DNA of 64,000 nucleotides from Clostridium jeddahitimonense (GTDB taxonomy: Bacteria > Bacillota > Clostridia > Clostridiales > Clostridiaceae), in assembly GCA_000753455.2 (NCBI GenBank), contig LM994670.1:2375076-2439075 (forward strand), written 5' to 3'. Positions 26,734 to 35,317 of this stretch are shown piece by piece. The notes under the pieces were generated by a model. That model searched no databases. It was given only the letters and a program-made list of their open reading frames with translations, and was not told the DNA's origin. Every line of letters begins with the position of its first letter. The first letter of the stretch is position 1. Position numbers and translations under genes: made by a program.

Positions 26734-27186
26734 TTAGTTTTTATTTTCTTTTTTATTTCTTTCTTTTATTATCTTATCCTCTAGTGCTTCTACAGCCCCA
26801 TTAAGCTTTTTTTGAATCTTTTTCTTTGCTGTCAAAGATTGAAAGAAAAATCCTATCTTATTCATTATCCCATAAAGATCTTGACTTTCTGTTAATAGTA
26901 TTTCTGTACATCCATCCCCAGCATCTTTAAATTCATATCTACTTTTATATTCAGAACTTAAAAACATAGTTTTTGTTTCATAAGCTTCATTTTTTATATA
27001 ATCAGTAACTGAAGTTTCCATATAAATATCGCCACTTTTAGTTTTTCTTGCAACTCTTTTGCTTTTTGCTCCAATTGGATTTTCTTCATTAAACTTATTA
27101 AATGGTTCTTTAGCTAACTTAATAAAACAACTAAAAACCTCTTCTATCGGATATGCAATAATTGTACTTACTGTAAATTTACTCAT
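26734..27186 (-). CDS. SRPBCC (START-like) domain protein
   Basis: A 150-residue protein with a polyketide-cyclase/SRPBCC lipid-binding fold pattern: an N-terminal beta strand, a helix FSCFIKLAKEPFN, a long series of strands and a C-terminal helix rich in lysine. I chose the ATG at 27186, which follows a TAGGTTGAT site; the longer reading to 27258 has no ribosome site and unlikely sequence. The ligand and role are unknown. Confidence 0.7.
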   Translation of the reverse strand: MSKFTVSTIIAYPIEEVFSCFIKLAKEPFNKFNEENPIGAKSKRVARKTKSGDIYMETSVTDYIKNEAYETKTMFLSSEYKSRYEFKDAGDGCTEILLTESQDLYGIMNKIGFFFQSLTAKKKIQKKLNGAVEALEDKIIKERNKKENKN

Positions 27187-27288
27187 TCTAATCAACCTAC
27201 CTTTTAAAGCTTTACATAATACATTATGACAGAAAACCCGATAAAAATCTATAAACAAACTATTAAATAATTAAAACTTAATAACAAA

Positions 27289-27324
27289 GAGTTAAAAATT
27301 AAGTTTTACACTAATTTTTAACTC
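27289..27324 (-). terminator. inverted repeat, likely terminator of the 55-codon gene
   Basis: A perfect 13-bp inverted repeat GAGTTAAAAATTA / TAATTTTTAACTC with a 10-nt spacer. On the minus strand it is followed by TTTGTTATT. The arms resemble the heptad-repeat units. Confidence 0.55.
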
Positions 27325-27382
27325 CTTATTATTACTATATTTCTCTCTTTTTAACTACCTGTTACATTTAACTCTTAACTAT

Positions 27383-27550
27383 CTAAGCCTGTGATTCTGG
27401 TTTTCTTGGTTTATCTTTCCCTAATTTTCTTGATTCTTTAGAATATCCTATTTCATTAGCTGTTTCTACTTTCATTTCTTTTAACTCTGCTTTAGTCTTT
27501 TTTCCTGATTTTTTATTATCTTTTGAATTTTTATTATTTTTGTGTGCCAT
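27383..27550 (-). CDS. small basic protein, 55 residues
   Basis: An ATG at 27550 with an AAGGAG site seven bases upstream opens a 55-residue, lysine-rich, soluble protein beginning MAHKNNKNSKDNKKSGKKTK. The central AELKEMKVETANEIGYS loosely recalls the helix of small acid-soluble spore proteins (KxEIAxELG), but the second half of that family is missing, so I leave the function open. It sits alone in the gap between two minus-strand genes, with an inverted repeat downstream. Confidence 0.6.
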   Translation of the reverse strand: MAHKNNKNSKDNKKSGKKTKAELKEMKVETANEIGYSKESRKLGKDKPRKPESQA

Positions 27551-27661
27551 AACTTTCTCCTTTGCTTAATAAAATAGATTTCCATAGTATTTTATGTAAT
27601 ATTAATGTTTTTATAATTGTTAATATAAGTAAGTTATAAATATATATCTCTAAATAAAAAA

Positions 27662-27682
27662 AGTGAGAATATTATTCTCACT
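27662..27682 (-). terminator. intrinsic terminator overlapping stop of the 93-codon gene
   Basis: A 9-bp stem AGTGAGAAT / ATTCTCACT with a 3-nt loop; the minus-strand T-run TTTTTTATTT follows. The stem includes the stop codon. Confidence 0.8.
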
Positions 27683-27962
27683 AATTTTCATCCATTTCTT
27701 TATAATCTACATCAATAACTTTCTCATTTTCATTATAATAGTCTGCTTGTACATGTGAACTTTCATGAATGTCTTCATTTCTATTATAGTTATTTGAATT
27801 ATTATTTTTATTATTAAAGTGATTTCTAAACTTTACTATTATATATATTATTAACCCACCTACTAATAGATATGGCACTATACTAATGAACAACCAAGAT
27901 ATCGCAAAAAATATAGCTAACCCTATTAAAGTAAATATTACAGACCTAAACGTACTATTCAT
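27681..27962 (-). CDS. small membrane protein, hypothetical
   Basis: A 93-residue protein with two closely spaced transmembrane segments (SVIFTLIGLAIFFAISWLFI and PYLLVGGLIIYIIVKF), then an asparagine-rich linker and an acidic tail ending VIDVDYKEMDEN. I do not recognise a family. It starts with an ATG after a GAGGTTGATGT-like site and ends in a terminator, which supports it as a real single gene. The 216-base divergent gap to the lipoprotein gene shows nothing else. Confidence 0.6.
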   Translation of the reverse strand: MNSTFRSVIFTLIGLAIFFAISWLFISIVPYLLVGGLIIYIIVKFRNHFNNKNNNSNNYNRNEDIHESSHVQADYYNENEKVIDVDYKEMDEN

Positions 27963-28190
27963 TACATCAACCTCAATCCAAAATTATTTTCTTATGTTAT
28001 TATACTATGATTTTATTTTTTTTGCAAGATAAGTTATTAATTATTTCCTTAAACAGTTTTTGTTACCACATCATTTCATAATACTTCTACCTTTATATCT
28101 AAATTTAATTTTACCTTAATAATATTATATGTTCTAAATATATATATATCAGAATAAGTTTTAATAAGTCTACTTATTATGGAGGTAAAA

Positions 28191-28679
28191 ATGAAATACT
28201 TTAAATTTATTATAATAACTCTTCTTATTTTATCTTTACAAGGATGTGTATTTGATGATCCTAGATACTTAAATATAAAATCTAAACCTAATGATTATTA
28301 TTACTCAAGTTTAATATATAAAAACTTAAAAAATGATGAACCTTTTACCTTAAAGGTATTTGATACAGATTTCTATAAATATTATACAGTAGATGAAGAA
28401 GATAAAGATATCTTATTAAACTTTTTTGAATCGTTAAATAATAACAATTATCTAACCGAACTAGAAACTTCTGAAACAGCAAAATATGAACTATGTATAG
28501 AGTTTTCTAAAGAAAAATATGTAATTAACATCTATGATGATTCATCAGTTACTCTTTATCCTTGGGATGGTCATTTTTCAGAAGATAAAATCACTATGGA
28601 AGGGGTTTCAACATATAACAACCTTTATTCCTTCTGCTCTTACGTAATAAATAAATCTCACCAAAGGGAAAATAATTAA
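28191..28679 (+). CDS. hypothetical lipoprotein
   Basis: A 162-residue protein with a signal peptide and lipobox LSLQGC, so a predicted surface lipoprotein. The mature part has no motif I recognise; it is rich in tyrosine and acidic residues. I chose the ATG at 28191 because the upstream ATG at 28179 is itself part of the GGAGG ribosome site serving 28191. A strong bidirectional hairpin follows. Confidence 0.65.
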   Translation: MKYFKFIIITLLILSLQGCVFDDPRYLNIKSKPNDYYYSSLIYKNLKNDEPFTLKVFDTDFYKYYTVDEEDKDILLNFFESLNNNNYLTELETSETAKYELCIEFSKEKYVINIYDDSSVTLYPWDGHFSEDKITMEGVSTYNNLYSFCSYVINKSHQRENN

Positions 28680-28692
28680 ATTTATATAATAA

Positions 28693-28733
28693 ATAGGTGA
28701 TACAACTAATAATTTTTACGTAGTATCACCTAT
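28693..28733. terminator. bidirectional terminator between lipoprotein gene and folate operon
   Basis: An 11-bp stem ATAGGTGATAC / GTATCACCTAT separates the convergent lipoprotein gene and the end of the folate operon. Confidence 0.75.
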
Positions 28734-28746
28734 ATATATTTTCAGA

Positions 28747-29562
28747 TTATCTTTTCAAATCGCTTAACAATTCAAAAACTCTCTTATTCATTAAAGGATG
28801 TAATGCATATGGTGCAATTTGATTTAATGGTTCTAATACAAATTCTCTTAAATGCATCTGCGGATGAGGTATTATTACAAAATCATCATTACTAACTATA
28901 TTGTCAAATAGTATTATATCTAAGTCAATTGTTCTTGGTCCCCATCTTAATTCTCTAACTCTATCCAATTCTTTTTCAATGCTTAAAAGTTCTTTCATTA
29001 ATTCTTGAGGAGTTAATAATGTTTCAACCCCTATAACAGTATTTAGGAAGTCATCTTGTTCTTCATACCCCCATGGTTTTGTATCTATTATTTCAGCTTC
29101 TTTTATAACCTCTACATATTTAACTTTAGCTATTTTCACTATAGCATCTTCTATATATTTCTTTTTATCTCCTATATTGCTACCTAATGCTATATACGCA
29201 ATACTCCTCTTTCTTGAAGTTTCTACTGCAGCATAATCTAAATGTCTATTTATAGGTGCCCATGGCTTTTTTAGAAGAACTTTAACTTCTTTAACTATTT
29301 TGTACTCTTCTAAAACAAATTTCGCTATTTTATCAACTACAGTCTCAATTAAATCACAGCTTTCTTCTTGAAAAAGCTTCTCTACCTTATGACATAGCTC
29401 TCCATAATGCACTGATTTAGTTAAGTCATTATTCACAGCACTTTCCTTAAAATCTAAAGATAATTCTAATGAAAGAATAAACTTTTGTCCTAATACTTTT
29501 TCTTCTTTAAACACTCCATGATTTGCAAATATCTCAATATCTTTTAAATATACTTTATCCAT
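28747..29562 (-). CDS. folBK: dihydroneopterin aldolase / HPPK fusion
   Basis: A bifunctional 271-residue protein. Residues 1-120 are FolB, which splits dihydroneopterin to 6-hydroxymethyl-dihydropterin (MDKVYLKDIEIFANHGVFKEE start, glutamate and lysine of the active site in the C-terminal part). Residues 127-271 are FolK, which pyrophosphorylates that product (IALGSNIGDKKKYIEDAI and GPRTIDLDIILFD motifs). The fusion links two consecutive steps of folate synthesis. It is the last gene of the operon, 9 bases after folP. Confidence 0.94.
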   Translation of the reverse strand: MDKVYLKDIEIFANHGVFKEEKVLGQKFILSLELSLDFKESAVNNDLTKSVHYGELCHKVEKLFQEESCDLIETVVDKIAKFVLEEYKIVKEVKVLLKKPWAPINRHLDYAAVETSRKRSIAYIALGSNIGDKKKYIEDAIVKIAKVKYVEVIKEAEIIDTKPWGYEEQDDFLNTVIGVETLLTPQELMKELLSIEKELDRVRELRWGPRTIDLDIILFDNIVSNDDFVIIPHPQMHLREFVLEPLNQIAPYALHPLMNKRVFELLSDLKR

Positions 29563-29571
29563 TCTCTTACC

Positions 29572-30381
29572 CTACTTCGCCTTTAAAATTTTATCTGTCA
29601 TAACTGCTGCTCTTTTATTTTCTAATACATCATGTACTCTTATAAATTCACAGCCTTTCATAATTCCCATTACTGTAGTAGCTACTGTTCCCTCTACTCT
29701 TTCATTAACAGGAAGATTTAAAGCTAATCCTATCATTGACTTTCTAGAAGTGCCAAGAAGTACTGGATAATCTAACTCTTTAAGTCTATCAACATTATTC
29801 ATAACAATAAGATTTTCTTCATAAGTCTTTGCAAATCCTATTCCTGGATCTAAAATTATATTATCTCTTTTAACTCCAGCTTCTAATGCAATATTTATAC
29901 TTTCTTTTAAGTCTTCTAATACATCTTCAATAATATTATTATAAGGTTTATCTTCTCTATTATGCATTAATATACATGGCACATCATACTTAGCTGCTAC
30001 CTTTGCCATATTTTTATCTTTTTTAAATCCCCATACGTCATTAATTATATCAGCACCTGCTTTTATAGATTCTTCTGCAGTCTTGCTTTTATATGTATCA
30101 ATAGATATTATTATATCTAAATTTTCTTTTATAGCTTTTATTATAGGAACTACTCTTGCTATCTCTTCATTTTCATCCACATATAAAGCGCCAGGTCTCG
30201 TAGACTCTCCACCTATATCTATTATATCAGCACCTGCTTCTACTAATTGTCTTGCATGCTTTATTGCCTCTTCTACCTCATTATACTTACCACCATCAGA
30301 GAAAGAATCTGGTGTCACATTAAGTATCCCCATAATATAAGTTCTTTCTCCTAATTCAAACTCCTTATTTCCTATTTTCAC
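29572..30381 (-). CDS. folP: dihydropteroate synthase
   Basis: Condenses p-aminobenzoate with hydroxymethyl-dihydropterin pyrophosphate; this is the sulfonamide target. The 269-residue TIM barrel has both Pfam signatures, IMGILNVTPDSFSDGG near residue 17 and DIGGESTRPGA near 55, and the C-terminal RVHDVLEN. I take the GTG at 30381 as the start because AAGGGGTGAT lies just before it; an in-frame GTG at 30405 is possible but lacks a site. Confidence 0.95.
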   Translation of the reverse strand: MKIGNKEFELGERTYIMGILNVTPDSFSDGGKYNEVEEAIKHARQLVEAGADIIDIGGESTRPGALYVDENEEIARVVPIIKAIKENLDIIISIDTYKSKTAEESIKAGADIINDVWGFKKDKNMAKVAAKYDVPCILMHNREDKPYNNIIEDVLEDLKESINIALEAGVKRDNIILDPGIGFAKTYEENLIVMNNVDRLKELDYPVLLGTSRKSMIGLALNLPVNERVEGTVATTVMGIMKGCEFIRVHDVLENKRAAVMTDKILKAK

Positions 30382-30442
30382 ATTATCACCCCTTATATAA
30401 TTCACAATTTTAAATTTACAATTTAAAATTTCAACTTAAGAA

Positions 30443-30916
30443 TTAGTAATTAATTTTTAAGTTTTTCTTTTCATCGCTCCAATAACATTCATCAATGGCT
30501 TTACAGCTAAAGCATTCCCTTGAAATCTTATCGCTTTTATATATTATAGCACCTAACTCATCATCATTCTCTCTTCTATGTCCTTCAATAGATTTTAAAA
30601 TTACCTCTTTCTCTTCTTCTGTAAAATCTATATCTTTTAAAATTTTTTCACTTAACTCTACACTAGCAATATGATGCGGAATTCCTTCTTCATATTGCTT
30701 TACTCTTCCTATATCATGTAATAATCCTATAGCATATATTAACTCTTTTGAGTATGATAAACCTTTTTCCAAAACCATAATATATGCAATTCTAGACATA
30801 TCTATAAAATGCTTTAAATCATGCCTACAAAACTCTCTTTTTTCCTCATACCTTAAAAGCTTTTCTAAACTTTCCTTATATAAACTATTATTTAAAATAT
30901 CATCTACTTTTTTCAA
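30443..30916 (-). CDS. HD-domain phosphohydrolase in the folate operon
   Basis: A 157-residue protein with the HD metal motif: histidine in CRHDLKHFIDMSRIA, GLLHDIGRVKQY for the HD pair and HHIASVELSE for further ligands. HD proteins are metal-dependent phosphohydrolases. Its place between folE and folP makes it a candidate for removing phosphate from dihydroneopterin phosphates, a step with no other visible enzyme here; this is inference from context. The start is probably the TTG at 30916, five bases after GGGGG. Confidence 0.82.
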   Translation of the reverse strand: MKKVDDILNNSLYKESLEKLLRYEEKREFCRHDLKHFIDMSRIAYIMVLEKGLSYSKELIYAIGLLHDIGRVKQYEEGIPHHIASVELSEKILKDIDFTEEEKEVILKSIEGHRRENDDELGAIIYKSDKISRECFSCKAIDECYWSDEKKNLKINY

Positions 30917-31029
30917 AGCAACCCCCAATCTAGTTAACAGTTAATAATTCACAAATAAAAGTTAATGTTAAAACTACTTTAGTAATTTTTAAAATTAAAC
31001 TATATGTTTTTGAAATTTCCCAAGCAATT

Positions 31030-31069
31030 CTCAACTTAACTCTTCACTTTTAACTCTTAACTTTTAATT
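31030..31069. repeat. heptad repeat at the 3' end of folE
   Basis: Units TCTCAAC, a shortened TTAAC, then TCTTCAC, TTTTAAC, TCTTAAC, TTTTAAT. The repeat runs into the folE reading frame and supplies its last codons and TAA stop. Confidence 0.7.
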
Positions 31070-31611
31070 AACCCCAATACTTCTTTTCTTAAATTTAAGT
31101 CTTCTTTAAAAATGCCTCTATATGTTGTTGTAATAGTTTTAGCCCCTGGCTTTTTAACACCTCTCATGGTCATGCACATATGCTCACCTTCAATTACAAC
31201 CATTGCACCTTTAGCATCTAAGTTATCCATTATTGCATCTGCTATTTCTGAAGTTAGACGTTCTTGCAATTGAGGTTTTTTAGAATATAATTCTACTGTT
31301 CTTGCAAGCTTTGAAAGACCTGCAACTCTTCCATTCGGTATATATGCAATATGCGCCTTACCATAAAACGGTATTATGTGATGCTCACACATTGAAAAGA
31401 ATGTTATATCTTTTTCTATTACAAGATCATCATTATCTACTTCAAATGTCTTAGATAAAATCTCCCTTGCATCTTTACCTAATCCACCAAATATCTCTTC
31501 ATACATCCTAGCTATTCTATCAGGTGTTTCTAAAAGCCCTTCTCTATTTACATCCTCACCTATCCCTTCTAAAATAAGCTTGGCTCCTGCTAATATCTTT
31601 TCTTTATCCAT
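31057..31611 (-). CDS. folE: GTP cyclohydrolase I
   Basis: Converts GTP to dihydroneopterin triphosphate, the entry to the pterin branch. The 184-residue enzyme has the zinc-site cysteine and histidines in [12 protein letters not shown], the [20 protein letters not shown] segment, and the second zinc cysteine in [11 protein letters not shown]. Length is normal. It follows pabC with a 5-base gap. The last residues come from a heptad repeat. Confidence 0.96.
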   Translation of the reverse strand: MDKEKILAGAKLILEGIGEDVNREGLLETPDRIARMYEEIFGGLGKDAREILSKTFEVDNDDLVIEKDITFFSMCEHHIIPFYGKAHIAYIPNGRVAGLSKLARTVELYSKKPQLQERLTSEIADAIMDNLDAKGAMVVIEGEHMCMTMRGVKKPGAKTITTTYRGIFKEDLNLRKEVLGLIKS

Positions 31612-31616
31612 TTTAT

Positions 31617-32366
31617 TTATACCTCCCTAACTCCTATATGCTCTTCATAAGTTTTTCTAATATCTTCAGTAATTCTACTTTTAAATTTACGCCCTTCAAT
31701 TTCAGAAACTTTAATTACTCCTACTAGTGAATTAGTTAAAAATATTTCTTCAGCATTTAGTAGTTCCTCTTTTGAAATTTCTTTTTCATATACATTGAAA
31801 TTGTCTATTACATATTTTCTTATAATACCATTTAATAAACCACACTTTTCTGAAGGAGTATAAATATTATTATCTTTTATTATAAAAACATTTGTTGTAC
31901 AACCTTCAGTTAAGCAGTTGTTCTCATTTAAAAAAATAGCTTCGTTATATCCTTCTAAGTTTGCCTTTTCGTATTCTAATAAGTTATCTAAATAATTAAT
32001 AGACTTTATATATGTTAAGATTGATTTGCTATTTCTTATGTTGTTAGCTATTTTCACTTTAAATCCTTTTTCATAATTGTCAGGTTTATACTTAAGCTCC
32101 CTAGTTGAAAAAATTATATTTTTCTCTGTTACAACTAATTTTAAAGCTAAATTATCTAACTTATACTCATTTATTTTTTCTAAAACAATATCTGACTTTA
32201 TATGCTCCCCTAGCGACAATTTTGTAATTCCATCATTTAATCTTTCAATATGCTCTTTTAAAAAATGAGGTTTATTTTTTATTAATATCGTCTCAAAAAC
32301 ACCTCTTCCAAAAAAAGTTCCACTATCTATTAAAACATTATCTTCATTAAAAATTACTTTCCTCAC
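31617..32366 (-). CDS. pabC: aminodeoxychorismate lyase (class IV PLP)
   Basis: Removes pyruvate from aminodeoxychorismate to give p-aminobenzoate. The 249-residue protein has the class IV aminotransferase pattern, [10 protein letters not shown] at the start, the PLP lysine in [10 protein letters not shown], and [17 protein letters not shown]. The C-terminal [14 protein letters not shown] is typical. It overlaps pabB by one base. Context separates it from D-amino acid or branched-chain aminotransferases. Confidence 0.9.
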   Translation of the reverse strand: MRKVIFNEDNVLIDSGTFFGRGVFETILIKNKPHFLKEHIERLNDGITKLSLGEHIKSDIVLEKINEYKLDNLALKLVVTEKNIIFSTRELKYKPDNYEKGFKVKIANNIRNSKSILTYIKSINYLDNLLEYEKANLEGYNEAIFLNENNCLTEGCTTNVFIIKDNNIYTPSEKCGLLNGIIRKYVIDNFNVYEKEISKEELLNAEEIFLTNSLVGVIKVSEIEGRKFKSRITEDIRKTYEEHIGVREV

Positions 32367-33742
32367 TATAACACCTTCATTAATGCCTTCGCTTTATCTA
32401 AAGTTTCCTCATACTCATCTTCTTCAATTGAATCATAAGTTATGCCTCCACCAACTCCGAAGTAAGCTTTATTATCCTTCTTTATTATTGTTCTTATTGC
32501 AATATTAAAATCAGAATTTCCTCTAAAGTCAAAATACCCTATACATCCAGTATATATATTTCTCTTTAACATCTCTAGTTCTTCAATTATTTCCATAGCT
32601 CTTATTTTAGGAGTTCCTGTAATAGATCCCCCTGGGAAGCATTCTCTTATAAATTTAACTTCTGATATTTCATCCTTTAACTCTCCTTCAATCGTAGAAA
32701 CAAGATGAAATACTGTAGCATATTCTTCTAATTTAAATAATTCAGTTACCTTTACTGTATGAGGTTTACATACCTTACTAAAATCATTTCTTTCTAAATC
32801 TACTACCATTAATAATTCTGCTTTATCTTTTTCACTATTAATTAATGCTTCCTTATTTAACAAGTCCTCTCTGCTATCTTTTCCTCTAGGTCTCGTCCCT
32901 TTAATCGGTCTAGTATGTGCTTTTCTATCCTTAATTTGAATAAATCTTTCAGGTGATGAAGATATAATTTGAAAATCATCATAATTAACAAATGCTGAAA
33001 ATGGTGCTTTATTAATACTTCTAAGACTTTTATAGATTTTTATAGAATCCTCATTAGACTCACATAAAAATCTTTGAGTCATATTGGCTATATATACATC
33101 ACCACTTCTTATATATTCTTTCAATCTCTTAATTTTATCAATATATTCTTCTTTAGAAAAATTTGAATAAAACTTATTATTTTTTGTTTTATCCATATCA
33201 TTTTTGCTTATTAAATCCTCTCTTGATTTATATATATTAATATTTTTTTGTATAGTATCTAATATTTTTTTAATACTTTTATTAGAATCCTCTTTTACCC
33301 CCAAGGCCGTTAAATACTTTTTATTATTTATAAGATCAAATATTATTATATTATCATAGAATTTAAATCTCATATCCGGAATCCTAAAGTCTTCTTTAGA
33401 AATATCCTTGATATCTTCTATTATTCTACCAGCATCATAAGATATATACCCAATAGCACCACTTATTAAAGGTACTTCTATATCATATTTAAAGTCATAC
33501 TTTTTAATAAGATTTTCTAAAACTAGAAATGGATCACCATTGCAAACTCTTTGTCCATTAATATAACTTTCCCTACCATAAGCTTCAAAAGTTAAAAATG
33601 GATTTAAACCGATAAATGAATACTTAGATAAATCCCTATCTTCTTTAGAGCTGTCTAGTAATATACTATTATTATCTTTAAAGCAACTATAAATTTCAAA
33701 TATATTTAAATCTGTGGAAAACTCTTCTATCTTAAAATTCAT
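32366..33742 (-). CDS. pabB: aminodeoxychorismate synthase component I
   Basis: Aminates chorismate with ammonia from PabA. The 458-residue chorismate-binding protein has an N-terminal anthranilate synthase-like domain, and the catalytic PIKGTRPRG, whose lysine distinguishes PabB from TrpE (PIAGT). Further motifs are IVDLERND-like MVVDLERNDFS and FPGGSITGTPKIRAMEII. It sits between pabA and pabC in the operon, with spacing of 3 bases and a 1-base overlap. Confidence 0.95.
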   Translation of the reverse strand: MNFKIEEFSTDLNIFEIYSCFKDNNSILLDSSKEDRDLSKYSFIGLNPFLTFEAYGRESYINGQRVCNGDPFLVLENLIKKYDFKYDIEVPLISGAIGYISYDAGRIIEDIKDISKEDFRIPDMRFKFYDNIIIFDLINNKKYLTALGVKEDSNKSIKKILDTIQKNINIYKSREDLISKNDMDKTKNNKFYSNFSKEEYIDKIKRLKEYIRSGDVYIANMTQRFLCESNEDSIKIYKSLRSINKAPFSAFVNYDDFQIISSSPERFIQIKDRKAHTRPIKGTRPRGKDSREDLLNKEALINSEKDKAELLMVVDLERNDFSKVCKPHTVKVTELFKLEEYATVFHLVSTIEGELKDEISEVKFIRECFPGGSITGTPKIRAMEIIEELEMLKRNIYTGCIGYFDFRGNSDFNIAIRTIIKKDNKAYFGVGGGITYDSIEEDEYEETLDKAKALMKVL

Positions 33743-33745
33743 TCA

Positions 33746-34333
33746 TTAACCTCTCTTTTTATAGTTTTTACATATATCTATAAAATTTTTCAACATAGTA
33801 TGTCCTTCCTCAGTCATTTCGGCTTCAGGATGAAACTGTAAACCATAAATATTATAATCCCTATGTTTAATTCCCATAATTACGTCATCTGTAGTTTTAC
33901 TAGTAACCTCTAAATTTTCTGGAAGATTTTGATTTTTTACAATAAGAGAATGATATCTAGTAACCCTTAAAGGATTCTTTACATTTTTAAAAATACCATG
34001 TCCATTATGTTCTATATAGCTTATTTTCCCGTGTATTGGTTCTTTACCTTTAACTATATCACCGCCAAAATAATGACCTATACATTGATGTCCTAAACAT
34101 ATACCTAATATAGGTATATCACATTTAAATCTATCTATAATATCTAAACTTAATCCAGCTTCTTTAGGAGACTTTGGCCCAGGAGAAATTATTATTCCTT
34201 CTAAGTCCATATTTTCGATTTCTTTTATCGTTATTTTATCATTTCTATATACTATAATTTTTTCGTCAAGCTCTTCAAAATATCTTATAAGATTATAAAC
34301 AAAAGAATCATAATTATCTATCATTAAAAACAT
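33746..34333 (-). CDS. pabA: aminodeoxychorismate synthase glutamine amidotransferase
   Basis: The 195-residue class I amidotransferase delivers ammonia to PabB. It has MIDNYDSFVYNL at the N-terminus, the nucleophile cysteine in LGICLGHQCIG and the catalytic pair in LQFHPEAE. The ATG at 34333 follows GGAGG; a longer reading to 34357 would include that site. TrpG has the same fold and the protein could also serve tryptophan synthesis, but its neighbours point to folate. It is the first gene of the operon. Confidence 0.93.
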   Translation of the reverse strand: MFLMIDNYDSFVYNLIRYFEELDEKIIVYRNDKITIKEIENMDLEGIIISPGPKSPKEAGLSLDIIDRFKCDIPILGICLGHQCIGHYFGGDIVKGKEPIHGKISYIEHNGHGIFKNVKNPLRVTRYHSLIVKNQNLPENLEVTSKTTDDVIMGIKHRDYNIYGLQFHPEAEMTEEGHTMLKNFIDICKNYKKRG

Positions 34334-34393
34334 AATTTCCTCCAAATTCTTCGGCATTATTTTATCTTTTGTGCTAAAATAAATAATGACTAA

Positions 34394-34399
34394 ATTATA
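34394..34399 (-). promoter_or_regulatory. putative -10 element of the folate operon
   Basis: TATAAT on the minus strand about 60 bases before pabA. A -35 box at ideal spacing is not clear: TTGTCA gives 13 bases and TTGTTT gives 20. Confidence 0.35.
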
Positions 34400-34451
34400 T
34401 CATAGCTTTCTATGACAAAAAACAATTACTTGAAAGGAGATTACAGTAATT

Positions 34452-35276
34452 ATGGTACTATGTGATTTTCACACTCATTCAACAGCTTCAGACGGCTCAT
34501 TCTCTCCATCAGAAGTAGTTAAAAAATCTTTTGATAAAGGAGTTAAGTACTTAGCTCTAACTGATCATGATACACTAACAGGTATAGATGAAGCTAGAAA
34601 TATGGCTGAAAGTTTAGGAATGATATTTATTCCCGGAATAGAACTTTCTACTTCTCATAACAAGGAAACTGTACACCTACTTGGTTTTTTTAAAGGTGAT
34701 GATTATAAAAACATTGAACTAAATAACTTTTTACAAGAATTAAAAGATAATCGTATAAAAAGAGCTGAAGAAATAGTTGCTAGACTTAAAAAGTTTAATA
34801 ATATTGAAATTAAAGTAGAAGATGTTTTAAGAAATGGTAAAGATACTATAGCTAGACCACATATAGCTAAAACTATAATAGAAGCAGGATATCCTTATGA
34901 TTATGATTATATTTTTAAAAAATTTATAGGTGATGATTGTCCAGCATATATTCCAGCTAATAAAATGTCTACCGAAGAAGGAATATCTCTTTTGAGAAAA
35001 TATAATGCTAAAATATTTTTAGCTCATCCAGTTTTACTAAAGAAGATATCCGTTCATGATATTTTGCCACTTGGAATAGATGGTCTTGAAGCAGTTTATG
35101 CATTAAATACTTCTGAAGAAGAAAAGAGATTTAGAAAATTTGCAAATAAAAATAACTTATTAATTTCTTGTGGATCAGATTCTCATGGTATGGAAGATGA
35201 TGGAGGCCATGGTTCTTTAGGTTCTATGAGTCTTGATGAAGAAAATCTTGAAAAGTTTATAAGTGCAGTAAGATAA
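34452..35276 (+). CDS. PHP-domain phosphoesterase (TrpH/YciV-like)
   Basis: A 274-residue protein of the polymerase-and-histidinol-phosphatase family with all metal motifs: DFHTHSTASDGS at residue 5, ALTDHDT at about 37, the glutamate in IPGIELST, HPVLLKK near 197 and CGSDSHG near 240. Members such as RNase AM (YciV) and the 3',5'-nucleoside bisphosphate phosphatases act on nucleotides or 5' RNA ends. A GAAAGGAGAT site lies before the ATG. It is divergent from the folate operon. Confidence 0.88.
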   Translation: MVLCDFHTHSTASDGSFSPSEVVKKSFDKGVKYLALTDHDTLTGIDEARNMAESLGMIFIPGIELSTSHNKETVHLLGFFKGDDYKNIELNNFLQELKDNRIKRAEEIVARLKKFNNIEIKVEDVLRNGKDTIARPHIAKTIIEAGYPYDYDYIFKKFIGDDCPAYIPANKMSTEEGISLLRKYNAKIFLAHPVLLKKISVHDILPLGIDGLEAVYALNTSEEEKRFRKFANKNNLLISCGSDSHGMEDDGGHGSLGSMSLDEENLEKFISAVR

Positions 35277-35277
35277 A

Positions 35278-35305
35278 AAGCTAGAAGGTTTAATCCTTCT
35301 AGCTT
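35278..35305. terminator. terminator between PHP gene and M18 aminopeptidase
   Basis: An 11-bp stem AAGCTAGAAGG / CCTTCTAGCTT with a 6-nt loop and T-rich 3' side lies between convergent genes. Confidence 0.85.
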
Positions 35306-35317
35306 CTATTTATTCTT

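Noticed and set aside
34334..34451. tetrahydrofolate riboswitch before pabA
   Set aside because: The gap is short and no conserved THF-riboswitch core is visible; only a -10 element is supported.
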